Source: Longirhabdus pacifica (GTDB lineage Bacteria; Bacillota; Bacilli; Paenibacillales; DSM-105158). From it: DNA of 64,000 bases. How positions within the stretch are numbered: the stretch's first letter is position 1; every line of letters begins with the position of its first letter. The stretch spans positions 186,001 through 250,000 of the forward strand of contig NZ_QXJP01000002.1 in NCBI RefSeq assembly GCF_004115085.1, read 5' to 3'. Below, piece after piece: positions 53,416-63,401 of this stretch. A program made the position numbers and the translations under genes. A model generated the notes under the pieces. It had not been told where the DNA came from. It did no database searches and saw nothing but the letters and a program-made list of their open reading frames with translations.

Positions 53416-54018
53416 TTATCCTCCTATCCAAATACGTTCCACAGCACGTTTGTATATCGATATTTCTCTCTTCACAAATGGTATTGGAAGTTCTACCGTA
53501 TACTTTACTTCAATGGCTAACAAAGCATCATTTTTATTTTTAAAACTCGGCACATCCACATCTACGATCTCTAAATTTTCTTCATCTATCCCATTTTTGT
53601 TTGCAAATCGATATACGACAGGCTTCACCGCTGCATAAAGTACTTTGTCAATCTCAGGCTGTACTTTACCTGTCACGTATTGCATGGCAGACTGTAAAAA
53701 ATTCAGGATCGGCTCTGATATCATCGACTGATAATGGCCTCCAAATTCATCTGAAGCCATTTCAGCTTTACCTACATTGACTTGGTTTAATAACGCTCCA
53801 AAAGAAAGATTTTCAGTATCTTTTACAGCCAAGTGTATCGGATACGCTTGTGTTGCAACATATTTCGTTGTTTCTGATACCATTGATTGCACCATCATTT
53901 CTGTTGCATTGATTTTAATCAACGATATTAAACTTAAAACAAACATCGCGAATATAGGCAATACAAGTGCCGCCTCAAGCACAATGCCCCCTTTATGACT
54001 TTTTATTATGTTTTTCAT
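53416..54018 (-). CDS. TadE-like pseudopilin
   Basis: A 200-residue protein starting KNIIKSHKGGIVLEAALVLPIFAMFVLSL. A short basic N terminus, a processing site with the +5 Glu and one hydrophobic helix are the TadE layout. The body is an extracellular domain with few aromatics. It lies next to the prepilin peptidase, its probable processing enzyme. Confidence 0.85.
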   Translation of the reverse strand: MKNIIKSHKGGIVLEAALVLPIFAMFVLSLISLIKINATEMMVQSMVSETTKYVATQAYPIHLAVKDTENLSFGALLNQVNVGKAEMASDEFGGHYQSMISEPILNFLQSAMQYVTGKVQPEIDKVLYAAVKPVVYRFANKNGIDEENLEIVDVDVPSFKNKNDALLAIEVKYTVELPIPFVKREISIYKRAVERIWIGG

Positions 54019-54035
54019 AACATCACCTTCATCCT

Positions 54036-56249
54036 TTAATAGGAGTATACGAATTGAAATGGTTCTAAATCATAGCGTTCTTCTACATTTCGATTGATCA
54101 TTTTCATCGTTGTAGGCATGAATAATAGTTTGGTCTGCATCGTCACTTGAGCCTCTGTATAGACAGGCCTGTCTTGCAGGTTGACACCGGTATTCAATTG
54201 AATTAATGATTGCATGCGGTACATCATATTTTGTTGATTATGATGTATGAGCATAAATAACCGTAAATAATCTTTGTAGTTAAATGTCAATGATTTCGTG
54301 AATTTTTTTGAAATAGAAACATCCTTACCCTCAATTAACTTGTTCATATCGTTATACGCTTCAAGTGCCGCTTCTGCAACCGCTGCTAGAAACGCCAATA
54401 ATGGAGAGCCAAGGGATAAAATTCTACTATCTGGTTCTGTTAAGTTTTCTGCTGTATGAATGGCTAAACGAATTAAGTACATTTCTGCATAGGCAGAGCT
54501 TAAATTTTTTTTACACGTGTCAAAACCGTACAAAATATACTCTGCTTCTTGTGTAGGCAATGTATGTTGTAATGGTTGTGAAAGAGCAGTTGCTGTTTGT
54601 GTACTTTTTGTTCCCGGCTCTTGCATCGTTCTATAATTGAACTTTGTTAATGCATATTCATTCACATATACACCTGCTGCCACATCATTTAATGCGTTTG
54701 TGATTTGATCTAGAAAATTCATGGATTGTTTCCCTATTTTTTCACTATCTTGAATATCCTCAATCAACATAGATGACTCATTGTCTTCACTCTCATTGTA
54801 CTGTTTGTACATGTTATAGAATCCGTTCTCACCTTCTAATTGGTCGTAGAGGGGTTGTAGGCTAGATGGACAAATGCCTGTTATGGTATCTAGTTTAGTT
54901 AATTGCTTTTCTATTTCATCGAGTTGATTATCTTTCTCTTTTTCCATTTCATCTTGTTTTGATTCGATATTTTTTCTATTGTTTGATACGTAAGTAAACA
55001 CGCTATTCGCTTTATTATAATAAGCATGATTTTTTGTTGTTAATTTACTGTAGTGTGGGTTGAAATCAGCTGGTTTGTCTACAGATATGCTTTGAAATGA
55101 TTGCTCAAAAGCATTAAATTTGCTTAAAATATCTGCCATGTTACTACGATATTTTGAAAAAAAGTCATCATCATAAATGTGAATACTGTCGATTAGAGGC
55201 CCGTATGTTGTTCTATCTAAATCTGCCTCTTGCAATTTCTGCTTTAATTTATGGTTATAATCTTCTGTTTGTTCTAAGTATTTTGATATATCTTCATTTG
55301 ATTCTTTAAAAGAAGCACGATATAGCTCAATTTTATCGCTAACTTCATCATAGATTTCAAAAAACTGATCTATTTTATCTAGTATGTCGTTGACCTCTTC
55401 TATTTCTTCTTCAATCTCCTTTAATTCTTCTTCTAGCTTGCTAGAATTGCTTTGTTCAGCACTATCATCTTCCTCGTTCTCATCTTCTTCTGCAGTCTGC
55501 TCTTCTTTCATTCGCTTCTTCAACTCCTTTTTCTCATCTTTTAACGATTTCAGTTTGTTCCTTAGCTCTGTCTCATCTTCATCGCCAATTTCATCAGCTA
55601 AGCTGTCCAATGCTTCAAAATCCACATCCACGACCGTATATAAATGAGAAACGGATCCTTTATTACCAATAAAATCTTTCGTTTCTTTCCATAATGCATT
55701 TGCTTTTTTATCTCGATCATTCATTAGCTCTTCAATTTCTTCTAGCTCATCCGCAAGTTTAACGGACTTTTCCATTTCTTCTTTCAAATTATTTTTACTG
55801 AATGTATTCACAATGGAAGATATGATTTCTATCGGTGCGGTGTATTTCATATCCTCCATAATTTGCTGCTCAAACACATCTACATGTGCTAGGTTATAGC
55901 CATGGTTTAGCTGGATAGCGGTCACATCAGTGTCCAACCAGCTATGATCACCATCACTAACGCGTAAATTTTCTTCTATAATCTGCTTCACTAGTGCATC
56001 TGGATTTTGGTGATTGACTCCATATAAACCATAAGGTTGTATTGTAGAATCAAAATGAGAGTAAAGTGAACGTAGTGAGGATTTTATCGCTAATTCTGCT
56101 TGATACTGACCTGCTTTAATTCTCGCAAAATCCGCAAACATCGTCACAAACAAAAAAATCACTGATAAAATAATCATGAAAAAAATAGTAGCTGCACCAC
56201 GTTCTGATTTCATCTCTGCATTATTCCCTATCTTATTCTTCCTCTTCAT
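54036..56249 (-). CDS. Large TadG/DUF5702-like pilus-associated protein
   Basis: A 737-residue protein. Its N terminus SERGAATIFFMIILSVIFLFVTMFADF resembles the Flp/Tad N-terminal segment of TadG. A long acidic coiled-coil region follows (about residues 150-330, very rich in Glu, Asp and Lys), then a helical body. It probably projects from the membrane and anchors the pilus. It overlaps the second TadE-like gene by 17 bases. Confidence 0.8.
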   Translation of the reverse strand: MKRKNKIGNNAEMKSERGAATIFFMIILSVIFLFVTMFADFARIKAGQYQAELAIKSSLRSLYSHFDSTIQPYGLYGVNHQNPDALVKQIIEENLRVSDGDHSWLDTDVTAIQLNHGYNLAHVDVFEQQIMEDMKYTAPIEIISSIVNTFSKNNLKEEMEKSVKLADELEEIEELMNDRDKKANALWKETKDFIGNKGSVSHLYTVVDVDFEALDSLADEIGDEDETELRNKLKSLKDEKKELKKRMKEEQTAEEDENEEDDSAEQSNSSKLEEELKEIEEEIEEVNDILDKIDQFFEIYDEVSDKIELYRASFKESNEDISKYLEQTEDYNHKLKQKLQEADLDRTTYGPLIDSIHIYDDDFFSKYRSNMADILSKFNAFEQSFQSISVDKPADFNPHYSKLTTKNHAYYNKANSVFTYVSNNRKNIESKQDEMEKEKDNQLDEIEKQLTKLDTITGICPSSLQPLYDQLEGENGFYNMYKQYNESEDNESSMLIEDIQDSEKIGKQSMNFLDQITNALNDVAAGVYVNEYALTKFNYRTMQEPGTKSTQTATALSQPLQHTLPTQEAEYILYGFDTCKKNLSSAYAEMYLIRLAIHTAENLTEPDSRILSLGSPLLAFLAAVAEAALEAYNDMNKLIEGKDVSISKKFTKSLTFNYKDYLRLFMLIHHNQQNMMYRMQSLIQLNTGVNLQDRPVYTEAQVTMQTKLLFMPTTMKMINRNVEERYDLEPFQFVYSY

Positions 56250-57300
56250 GTTCCACCTCTTTATGCACTACTATTGTAATACCAGCATCGATAATTCGTT
56301 GCCGCATTTCTCCCGTAGGCTCCAGTTTAATCGTCTTTTTGGTCTCAAAAAAATGCCATACCACCACTTCGCCTTCACTTACAAGCTCTATATCCTTTAC
56401 CAACTGATCCTCCAAGCTGCTATTTGTCCATGAAGATAAGGCGTGATGCATTACACCATCTGTATCTAAAGCATCGATGTCCCTCTCTCCATAAGATGTT
56501 TCTATAGAAGACTTTTTACCATTTACCATCTTTTTTAGCTCTATTACTGCTGCTCCATGATCCTTTAATTTTTTATATGGTTTCTCTTCTTCATCTTGTT
56601 GCTCATCCATATCCAAAAATTCATTGATGGCTTCTGTTGCCGTACTTTTGTTTAATGTATCTTCACCATCTTTGGCGTAATTATCTTTATATGCTTTTGC
56701 ATACGTTACTATAAAATCTACTGTACGAATAAACTCCGTCGGTTCTATTATCCATGACTTTGCTTCTTCACCAAGCACGACTTCCGTTTCACCTAATATG
56801 CTGACTTGGTTAATAAAAGGAGAGTTCACTTCCTGTTCCAGCTTTCCATCCACTCTTCGCTCTAAAATATAATTAGAGTAAGATAGACTGCCACTGTAAG
56901 CTTCATCAGCAGGTAAATCTTGAATGGCTTTGGTTAATTTCATCGTTGCTCTATCGTCACTATTACTTTCACCAGCAGGAATGTCCACTGTTACAGAGGG
57001 GTTATTAAAACCTAAAAAAATATTGTATGCCTTATCGTCCGTCCATCGCCAGTAAAATGCTCCCATGGTTTTCGGTTTCATGCCGTAAGCCCCTGTTTCT
57101 ATATCTCTTTGCTCGTTATCCCAAATGTAAGCTGCTCGTTCGACAGAAGTTTGCGAATAAAAAATTAGTTTAACATGATCATAAGAAGCCGTCGTCAGAC
57201 CGAGCAGCAATACGACAAACATAATGATAACAGGAAATGCTAGGGTAGATTCAAGCGTAAAACTTCCTTGCTGAGATTTAAACCATTTGTATTTTTTCAT
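56233..57300 (-). CDS. Second TadE-like pseudopilin
   Basis: A 355-residue protein beginning KSQQGSFTLESTLAFPVIIMFVVLLL, with the Ser-Phe-Thr-Leu-Glu processing pattern and a single helix. An extended extracellular domain of about 320 residues is acidic, and the C terminus ends VVHKEVEHEEEE. It starts one base after the stop of the Flp1-type pilin. Its length exceeds that of ordinary TadE, so it may be a tip or minor pilin. Confidence 0.82.
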   Translation of the reverse strand: MKKYKWFKSQQGSFTLESTLAFPVIIMFVVLLLGLTTASYDHVKLIFYSQTSVERAAYIWDNEQRDIETGAYGMKPKTMGAFYWRWTDDKAYNIFLGFNNPSVTVDIPAGESNSDDRATMKLTKAIQDLPADEAYSGSLSYSNYILERRVDGKLEQEVNSPFINQVSILGETEVVLGEEAKSWIIEPTEFIRTVDFIVTYAKAYKDNYAKDGEDTLNKSTATEAINEFLDMDEQQDEEEKPYKKLKDHGAAVIELKKMVNGKKSSIETSYGERDIDALDTDGVMHHALSSWTNSSLEDQLVKDIELVSEGEVVVWHFFETKKTIKLEPTGEMRQRIIDAGITIVVHKEVEHEEEE

Positions 57301-57522
57301 TTAATTTCCTGGTCCAGGATTAGTCATATCACCCTTTCCACCTTTGTCGTTTATTTCCCCATCAATATCCCCAAACAAACCGTCTACCCAGGAAATGATG
57401 TACTTTCTGAAAATAATAGCGACGACGACAAGTACTGCTACGATTAATAATATTTCTAATGTTCCTAATCCTCTTTGATCTTCATGAAAATCTTTTATTT
57501 TTGCATTAAATTTAGTTAACAT
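57301..57522 (-). CDS. Flp1-type major pilin
   Basis: A 73-residue prepilin. It has a basic leader, the G-xxxx-E processing site in RGLGTLEILLIVAVL, a hydrophobic helix and a short Gly/Pro/Asn-rich tail. Size and position fit the structural subunit of a type IVb Flp pilus. It is placed between the TadC-like and TadE-like genes. Confidence 0.88.
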   Translation of the reverse strand: MLTKFNAKIKDFHEDQRGLGTLEILLIVAVLVVVAIIFRKYIISWVDGLFGDIDGEINDKGGKGDMTNPGPGN

Positions 57523-57557
57523 AGTTATAATCTTCCTCTCACATTTGAATTATTCTT

Positions 57558-58442
57558 CTAAAATTGCATGCTCATAATCGCAGGTGTAGCCACGATAACT
57601 AACACGACTAAAAATATAATAATCATCGGAAATACTAATTTGGATGAAGCTTCTTCACCCATTGTTTTCGTAAGCGTTTTTCTAGATTCCCATAACTGCT
57701 GAGATAGTCCTCTCAAAGCTACAACAAGGTCGTTCCCTCCCCGTCTATAATTAAGCAAGACGGTATTCGTAAAAAGGGACACCTCCTGCACCGCTAGCCT
57801 TCGATTCATTTCTTCCATCGCTTGTGGGAAAGAATATTGATGACTTAGTAAATGAATCATTCTTTTCCATTCCGTGATGAGAACATTATGTTCTTCTCTT
57901 TCTCTAACTTCCACCACTTTGGCCATTGCTTTCAGTAAAGTTTCTCCCGCTGCAACGAGCAACGTTAGTTTGTTCAGCAGTTTCGGCAATTCGATTAAAA
58001 TCTCTCTTTTTCGCTCTTTTACTTTTTGCTGTAGCTGTTTATATTTAACAAACGGAATCATCAGAGACAGTAAAACAATGAGAAAAATGCCTGCTACGTC
58101 TGCTGACGTTCCAATCATTAAAAGGCTAATTAGCATGTTCATACATAAAAGAATGGTAATGATTTGTGCGACTTCTATTTTGACTGCTTCCCACGTTTTC
58201 GTTGAAAATTTTAGCGTGTTGATAGGGACATAGATTAAATTTAAGTAGTTTTTTGCCCATCCTTGTATACGCAGCATGTCATAACAGCGTACCCCTACAG
58301 CTAAAAAAGGTCTAAAACTTGCTTCTTTACCCTCTTCCTCTGCCAATTGCTTATGATGAGGCCTTACAGTAATGAGGGCAGTCATAAAGATACCAATATG
58401 CAAAACTGCTATAGCATAATACACGTAGATCAACTGTCTCAC
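57558..58442 (-). CDS. TadC-like type II/IV secretion inner-membrane protein
   Basis: A 294-residue T2SSF-domain protein. The N-terminal membrane region is followed by a cytosolic helical segment with ELPKLLNKLTLLVAAGETLLKAM, then a C-terminal span (FPMIIIFLVVLVIVATPAIM). It pairs with TadB as the platform on which the ATPase acts. It overlaps tadB by four bases. Confidence 0.88.
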   Translation of the reverse strand: MRQLIYVYYAIAVLHIGIFMTALITVRPHHKQLAEEEGKEASFRPFLAVGVRCYDMLRIQGWAKNYLNLIYVPINTLKFSTKTWEAVKIEVAQIITILLCMNMLISLLMIGTSADVAGIFLIVLLSLMIPFVKYKQLQQKVKERKREILIELPKLLNKLTLLVAAGETLLKAMAKVVEVREREEHNVLITEWKRMIHLLSHQYSFPQAMEEMNRRLAVQEVSLFTNTVLLNYRRGGNDLVVALRGLSQQLWESRKTLTKTMGEEASSKLVFPMIIIFLVVLVIVATPAIMSMQF

Positions 58443-59185
58443 ACCTTAATATTCATCATTTTTTGCGTCATGTAATAACAACCCACGAGAACCACCAATG
58501 AGATAAACATAATGACTCTACCACCACCAACATATAGAGGGGCGACATATTCAGGAGAGCTTAATTTTAAAAAAGCAATAAATGCAAGTGGAGCCGCTGT
58601 TAACACTTGTGATTCAAACTTTTTCTGTGCAATCAACACCGAAATTTCTTGTTGAATGTCCACTTTCTCTCCTATAACTTGAGATGTTTTACGAATCACT
58701 TCACTGATGTTGCCACCGGTTCGCTTACATGCGTTAAATACTTCTGTAAAATCTTGAATATCTTCCTGCTTTGTTTTCTCACTAAAATCTTTTAAAGCAA
58801 TTTCCAACGGCTGTCCATTTCGTAGTTTACGATTTATTAATTGCAACTCTTTTACGATTGGCGTATTCTCATCTGGAAACAACATCTTTATTTCTTTAAA
58901 AGAATCTTGAAAAGCGGTCTCTACTGATTTTCCAGCGGAAACATAAGAATTAATAACGATTAACACTTGTTTGAATTGCAATGCTAAATCAAACTTGTAT
59001 TTGTCTTCCCAATCTTTTATTTTCATTTTCGGATAAAAGATGGCTGCTGACGAAATAATGAAGGCAGCAATCACATGCTGAAAAAATACGTAGCCAATTC
59101 CAAATAGTATGATCGCTACAATCACAGTGGCTTGCACTATTTTCTTTTTACTTACGAAAGGACTTTTCACAAAAATCTTTTTCAA
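58439..59185 (-). CDS. TadB-like type II/IV secretion inner-membrane protein
   Basis: A 248-residue T2SSF-family protein with FKQVLIVINSYVSAGKSVETAF in the core and GGNISEVIRKTSQVI in the later helical segment, plus two N-terminal and two C-terminal spans. It overlaps both neighbours by four bases, showing tight translational coupling with tadA and tadC. Confidence 0.88.
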   Translation of the reverse strand: MKKIFVKSPFVSKKKIVQATVIVAIILFGIGYVFFQHVIAAFIISSAAIFYPKMKIKDWEDKYKFDLALQFKQVLIVINSYVSAGKSVETAFQDSFKEIKMLFPDENTPIVKELQLINRKLRNGQPLEIALKDFSEKTKQEDIQDFTEVFNACKRTGGNISEVIRKTSQVIGEKVDIQQEISVLIAQKKFESQVLTAAPLAFIAFLKLSSPEYVAPLYVGGGRVIMFISLVVLVGCYYMTQKMMNIKV

Positions 59186-60423
59186 TGCGCTCCTCCTTCC
59201 TTGATTTCAGGTAAGGATAATCCAGCAAGGTGTAGTTTTTCTAAATGGAACAGTGACTGCCCTGTGTGACGTAATCCACCTAGGACTTTCCCTTTCTCTT
59301 CTCCGTCTTCTACAAATTGATACAACGGATTTAATTGGATTTCCCCATTTTCCATTCCCTTCACTTCACTAATCTCCATTATTCTTCGACTTCGATCACG
59401 TATGCGAGACAAATGAACAAATATATCGATGGCAGAACTAATCTGCGAACGAATGACCTCTACCGGAAGCTGTACATTACTAAGTACCATCGTTTCCAAT
59501 CTGCTGACCATATCATGGACAGAATTGGCATGGGCTGTACTTAGACTGCCGTCATGACCTGTGTTCATCGCTTGCAGCATGTCCAATGCTTCTGCTCCCC
59601 TCACCTCTCCTACAATGATGCGATTAGGCCTCATCCGTAGTGATGTACGAATAAGTTGAGAAATAGAGATCTCTCCTTTTCCTTCCGTGTTCGCATTTCT
59701 TGTCTCAAGGGAAACGATGTTGGGAATGGTGCGAATCTGTAATTCTGCTGAATCTTCGATCGTAATAATTCTTTCGTCGTCGGGAATGTACTGGGAAAGC
59801 ACATTAAGAAACGTCGTTTTTCCTGATCCTGTTCCTCCACCAATGAAAATGTTGTATTTTGCTTTTACTAATGTTTTCAATAACTGACTAGCCTCTTCTG
59901 TGATGGAGCCATATGAGATTAAATTATCCATCGTTAATGGTTGCTCTGGAAACTTACGAATAGTAATGGTTGGCCCATGCAATGCAATCGGAGGCAAGAC
60001 CACATTTACCCTTGATCCATCTGGAAGTCTAGCATCTACGATGGGCGAACTATCGTTTACAATTCGATTTACTTTGCCCACGATAAGTTGGATAATATCT
60101 TCTAATTTTTGTTCGCTTTCAAAAACGTAATCAGATAACATCACCCTGCCTTCTTTTTCTATAAAGATTTGCTGGTGATGGTTGATCATAATTTCTGTAA
60201 TCGCAGGGTCATCGATAAGCGGCTGTAATACATCGTAACCACGAAATGCATTGTACACACGCATGACCATTTCTTTTTTTGCTTTGTTATTGAATTGTAT
60301 AGCTATATCTAACGTCTGCTCTTCAATCCATCTCAGCATTGCACCGTCATCTTCAAAATCGTATGTTTCGATATAATGCTGTAAGTTTTTTTTAATGGAG
60401 AGAATGATTTCTTCCTGGTTCAA
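59182..60423 (-). CDS. TadA/CpaF-type pilus assembly ATPase
   Basis: A 413-residue secretion ATPase. The Walker [14 protein letters not shown] lies at about 195-207, with an Asp box (TIEDSAELQ) and the [29 protein letters not shown] His box after it. It powers Flp pilin extension from the cytosolic face. The TTG start follows AAGGAGATG and overlaps the end of tadZ by 32 bases. Confidence 0.94.
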   Translation of the reverse strand: MNQEEIILSIKKNLQHYIETYDFEDDGAMLRWIEEQTLDIAIQFNNKAKKEMVMRVYNAFRGYDVLQPLIDDPAITEIMINHHQQIFIEKEGRVMLSDYVFESEQKLEDIIQLIVGKVNRIVNDSSPIVDARLPDGSRVNVVLPPIALHGPTITIRKFPEQPLTMDNLISYGSITEEASQLLKTLVKAKYNIFIGGGTGSGKTTFLNVLSQYIPDDERIITIEDSAELQIRTIPNIVSLETRNANTEGKGEISISQLIRTSLRMRPNRIIVGEVRGAEALDMLQAMNTGHDGSLSTAHANSVHDMVSRLETMVLSNVQLPVEVIRSQISSAIDIFVHLSRIRDRSRRIMEISEVKGMENGEIQLNPLYQFVEDGEEKGKVLGGLRHTGQSLFHLEKLHLAGLSLPEIKEGGAH

Positions 60424-61552
60424 TGAAACTCATCTCCTTGGACGTTAGCCATTTGTTTATTTCTTGCAAGTACACCGATGGAATGTCTTGCTTCATGCGC
60501 ACCTGTAATGATTTCCACTGAGGAACATACGGTAGTCTCATGCTAATCGGTAGCGTCTCGTTATTCCAATCTTTGGTTTCTTCGTTCGTCACCTTATTCA
60601 TCACTAGCTGATGTTGTGGTCGTTGTACTTTTTTGTTATGTAATAAATAATGTAGCAACTGCTGTGTTTTCGTCTTGGTTACTACTGCCTCAGACATCAA
60701 CCATAACGTAACATCACTGCAAGCACTGGAACCTTCCAATCGGACATGCCAACCAGCATCATGATCCAAAATGATGACATCATACAATCCTAACTGGCGT
60801 ATCATATCGATCAATTTCTGCATGTCGGTCACGGTGACTTCTTGCATCACCTCCATCTGATAAATAGGAGGCAAGACATGGCATTGCATGACTTCGTCAT
60901 ATGTCATACAAGCCTTGAGCTGCTCCATTACTTGATCTGAGTCACTTTGCAAATAATAAAATAGTCTATCTAATGCATCATTTTTTTCTTGCAAAGACAA
61001 CTCGAGCCATGAACTAAACGTTTCTATATTGCAGTAAAGTACCTTCTTGCCTTCATTCACATAATGCTGAATTAAGCACCTGCAAAACGTTGTTTTGCCA
61101 ACTCCCCCAGCTGCGGATGCGACAGAGATCACACAACTTCCATGCTGTTGTGGGGTACCACTTTTTTGCGTGCTGTGCATGTACTGATGTAACGTTATTT
61201 GCTCTATTTTTTGCAGCAGATCATCGATGGACTGATACTTAGCCAGTTTAAAAGGTGCTGACTCTAAGGCTTCCTCTTGTCCTTGAGCAAGCTCTATTAC
61301 GCATACTCCGTGTTCCATGTCCTGCATGCTACTGTCCCATAATGACTTTCCAGCTAAAACAATGTTGGGCTTATCTGTTCCTTGAAGTGCATTACTTAGT
61401 GTCTCCGCTGTCGTAAAGCCCTTCACTTTTACTTTCTGATTGAGTGTTAGGGATCTGCTTATATAGTCACAAAAAAGTTTTACATATTTCTCATCTTCAT
61501 CTGCCAAGAAAATTAAAATAACATCTCCTTCTTTCCTGCAATCGTATTTCAA
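60392..61552 (-). CDS. TadZ/CpaE-like pilus localisation ATPase
   Basis: A 386-residue protein with a receiver-like N domain (FLADEDEKYVKLFCDYI) and a deviant Walker A in VASAAGGVGKTTFCR near residue 150, typical of the MinD/ParA-type TadZ. It places the Tad apparatus at the pole. The TTG start overlaps the TGA of the 32-residue gene. No clean ribosome site precedes it, so initiation probably depends on re-initiation after the small gene. Confidence 0.85.
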   Translation of the reverse strand: MKYDCRKEGDVILIFLADEDEKYVKLFCDYISRSLTLNQKVKVKGFTTAETLSNALQGTDKPNIVLAGKSLWDSSMQDMEHGVCVIELAQGQEEALESAPFKLAKYQSIDDLLQKIEQITLHQYMHSTQKSGTPQQHGSCVISVASAAGGVGKTTFCRCLIQHYVNEGKKVLYCNIETFSSWLELSLQEKNDALDRLFYYLQSDSDQVMEQLKACMTYDEVMQCHVLPPIYQMEVMQEVTVTDMQKLIDMIRQLGLYDVIILDHDAGWHVRLEGSSACSDVTLWLMSEAVVTKTKTQQLLHYLLHNKKVQRPQHQLVMNKVTNEETKDWNNETLPISMRLPYVPQWKSLQVRMKQDIPSVYLQEINKWLTSKEMSFIEPGRNHSLH

Positions 61553-61647
61553 ATGACGCCAAATAGCTTAAGTACACCGCCTAGTATAAAAATAAGGGCA
61601 ATGCCTGCAATCAACCATGCGATACGCACTTCATTTAATTGCTCCAA
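61549..61647 (-). CDS. 32-residue membrane peptide at the head of the TAD operon
   Basis: A TTG-initiated frame 12 bases after a GGAG. It encodes a charged start (EQLNEVRIAWLIAG) and one hydrophobic helix ending LKLFGVI. Its TGA overlaps the TTG of tadZ, the classic sign of translational coupling. Single-span peptides of this kind are hard to place in a family. It may be the first functional gene, or a coupling cistron that only controls tadZ expression. Confidence 0.55.
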   Translation of the reverse strand: MEQLNEVRIAWLIAGIALIFILGGVLKLFGVI

Positions 61648-61674
61648 CTATGCATATCACTCCTTTCCAACAAC

Positions 61675-61727
61675 AAAAAAGCACCGCTAACTAGACCGTG
61701 AAAGGTCATCATTAGCGGTGCTTCCGC
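61675..61727 (-). terminator. Terminator-like hairpin, possible attenuator of the TAD operon
   Basis: On the - strand GCACCGCTAA pairs with TTAGCGGTGC around an inner GACC/GGTC stem and is followed by six T residues. It lies 28 bases before the first TAD gene. A GCGG just upstream can pair with CCGC inside the 5' arm, giving an alternative fold. Confidence 0.7.
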
Positions 61728-61775
61728 ATTGTATCATTATAGGTTAAAATAAATTTCACATGATGTTGGCTTCAA

Positions 61776-61803
61776 ATTATAACATAAGATAACACTTGTT
61801 AAA
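61776..61803 (-). promoter_or_regulatory. Candidate promoter of the TAD operon
   Basis: On the - strand TTTAAC and TATAAT are separated by 16 bases. A start near 61769 would place the hairpin at 61675-61727 inside the leader, which is about 120 bases long. Confidence 0.5.
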
Positions 61804-61875
61804 CGTAAACTACATTTAGTTTATACGCATATTAGCAAAATATCAACAATTTTTTACAAAATAATATGTTGCTCT

Positions 61876-62421
61876 TTATTTTAAATCATTAAAAACAACA
61901 TCTAGCATAGTTGGTTTAAAACTCACAACAAAATCTTTTTTGTTCCAAGTCCACACGCTGGAATTTTTAAAATCTGGATCACCGTATTGTTCCTCTAGTC
62001 TTTTATATAGCTCTGTGGCAATAAAATCTTTGCTCAGAATTTCATCTGTATAATCCCCATTATTAATCATCGAACGAAATTTAATTGCGTATTGAGTTAA
62101 AGTATTATTACTAAATACATAGCGAATATGTATTTTATCTGCCTTACCAATTTCGTAATCTAACCAACCTAACTCTATAGTTTCATTTGAAATACCCGTA
62201 TTTTTGGTTAACTCCTCATTGATCAATACAGCTTGTTCCATTGTTTTTATTTCTTCCATGGTCTTACCTGTTTGATCTTTTAATAAATACGAATAATTAT
62301 CTAGTATTTCTATAAAGCTACCTTCAAGATCACTTAAGTTTGATTCTTCATTATTACACCCTACTAGAATGATTAACATAAATAATGATAGAAACAGTAA
62401 TTTAACCATATATTTCGTCAT
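61876..62421 (-). CDS. Putative lipoprotein, 181 residues
   Basis: An N-terminal signal with lipobox ILVGC (Cys at about residue 22) marks a lipoprotein. The mature domain is acidic and Asn-rich. A YGDPDFKNSSVWTW pattern near residue 150 suggests a beta-rich surface fold. A GGGGG site lies nine bases before the ATG. No family is recognised. Confidence 0.72.
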   Translation of the reverse strand: MTKYMVKLLFLSLFMLIILVGCNNEESNLSDLEGSFIEILDNYSYLLKDQTGKTMEEIKTMEQAVLINEELTKNTGISNETIELGWLDYEIGKADKIHIRYVFSNNTLTQYAIKFRSMINNGDYTDEILSKDFIATELYKRLEEQYGDPDFKNSSVWTWNKKDFVVSFKPTMLDVVFNDLK

Positions 62422-62621
62422 AGTTGAATACCCCCAAATTTTTATCCTATTTAGTATTCAACAAATTTCTACACATTCCTTCTTTCATTATTTTTATTTT
62501 TAACCTATAAGTTTAGTAAAATATTTAGATAATGACATACTAAAGAAGCAATAAAATAATTGCTTTATCTTTACACCGAACATGCATAATTAGAATTGGT
62601 ACGACAAACATAGTATTTCAG

Positions 62622-63380
62622 TTATGTTTCAAGCAACTGTGATAGAATTTTTTCAAATTTGTTGGGACTCATCATTTCATGTGTAACAAATTTCCCATTA
62701 TAAAATAGACCAAACGTTGTCCAAACAGTAGGGGCATTTTGCGCTTGTTCTTTAGTCGTTAGTTGATGCGTAGTGAAACTAACCCCTTTCTTTTCTGCAA
62801 CTTTTTGTAATTGCTCTAAAATACCTACAGCATAAGGACATTGCGCAGTATAATATATAGTTACTCCTTGATTCGTGACCAAAGATTTATCATTTACATT
62901 AAAAGAAGGTGTAGGGGCCTCGTCATTCCAAGTCAACGAAACTAAGTCAAAATAAGGTTCTATGTGATCTACTAATGTAAAACCCATATGTTCAAAATAC
63001 CGTTTTTCACTTAAATATGGAACTTTCTTCTTCCCTACTATATGTACCATCCCATCCATACCTCTAGCCATAGCGTCTTCTTTACACTTTTGTAGCAATT
63101 GTTTTCCGTGCCCATTGTCTTTATATTTCCCAGCAATCCATAAACAATCAATATACATATAATTAGGCGCATGAATAGGTACCCACGCCATTTCAGCAGG
63201 TAAATATTCGATAAACACTTTTGCTCGCTCGTTTAATCGATAAAAAACTAATCCTTCATCCATTCGTTTACTGAGCCATTGTTTCTTTTCATTCACAGCT
63301 TTTTCGTATTGCTTTGTCCCTAACGCACAACATATGTGCTCATCTTGGATGTTGTTTTTTGTAATTTGAATGTATTCCAT
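62622..63380 (-). CDS. GNAT acetyltransferase with YoaP-like C-terminal domain
   Basis: A 252-residue two-domain protein matching B. subtilis YoaP in length and layout. Residues ~1-145 are a GNAT domain, with KYKDNGHGKQLLQKCKEDA as the acetyl-CoA motif. Residues ~165-250 form a thioredoxin-like YoaP domain with TAQCPYAVGILEQL. The substrate is unknown. It lies 21 bases after a lipoprotein gene in the same direction, so the two may be co-transcribed. Confidence 0.85.
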   Translation of the reverse strand: MEYIQITKNNIQDEHICCALGTKQYEKAVNEKKQWLSKRMDEGLVFYRLNERAKVFIEYLPAEMAWVPIHAPNYMYIDCLWIAGKYKDNGHGKQLLQKCKEDAMARGMDGMVHIVGKKKVPYLSEKRYFEHMGFTLVDHIEPYFDLVSLTWNDEAPTPSFNVNDKSLVTNQGVTIYYTAQCPYAVGILEQLQKVAEKKGVSFTTHQLTTKEQAQNAPTVWTTFGLFYNGKFVTHEMMSPNKFEKILSQLLET

Positions 63381-63401
63381 GCCCCTTGCCTCCTAAGTAA
63401 A

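Noticed and set aside
54365-55647. Serine-rich + strand frames antisense to the TadG-like gene
   Set aside because: Reverse shadows of the acidic coiled-coil codons (Glu/Asp codons read as Ser/Phe).
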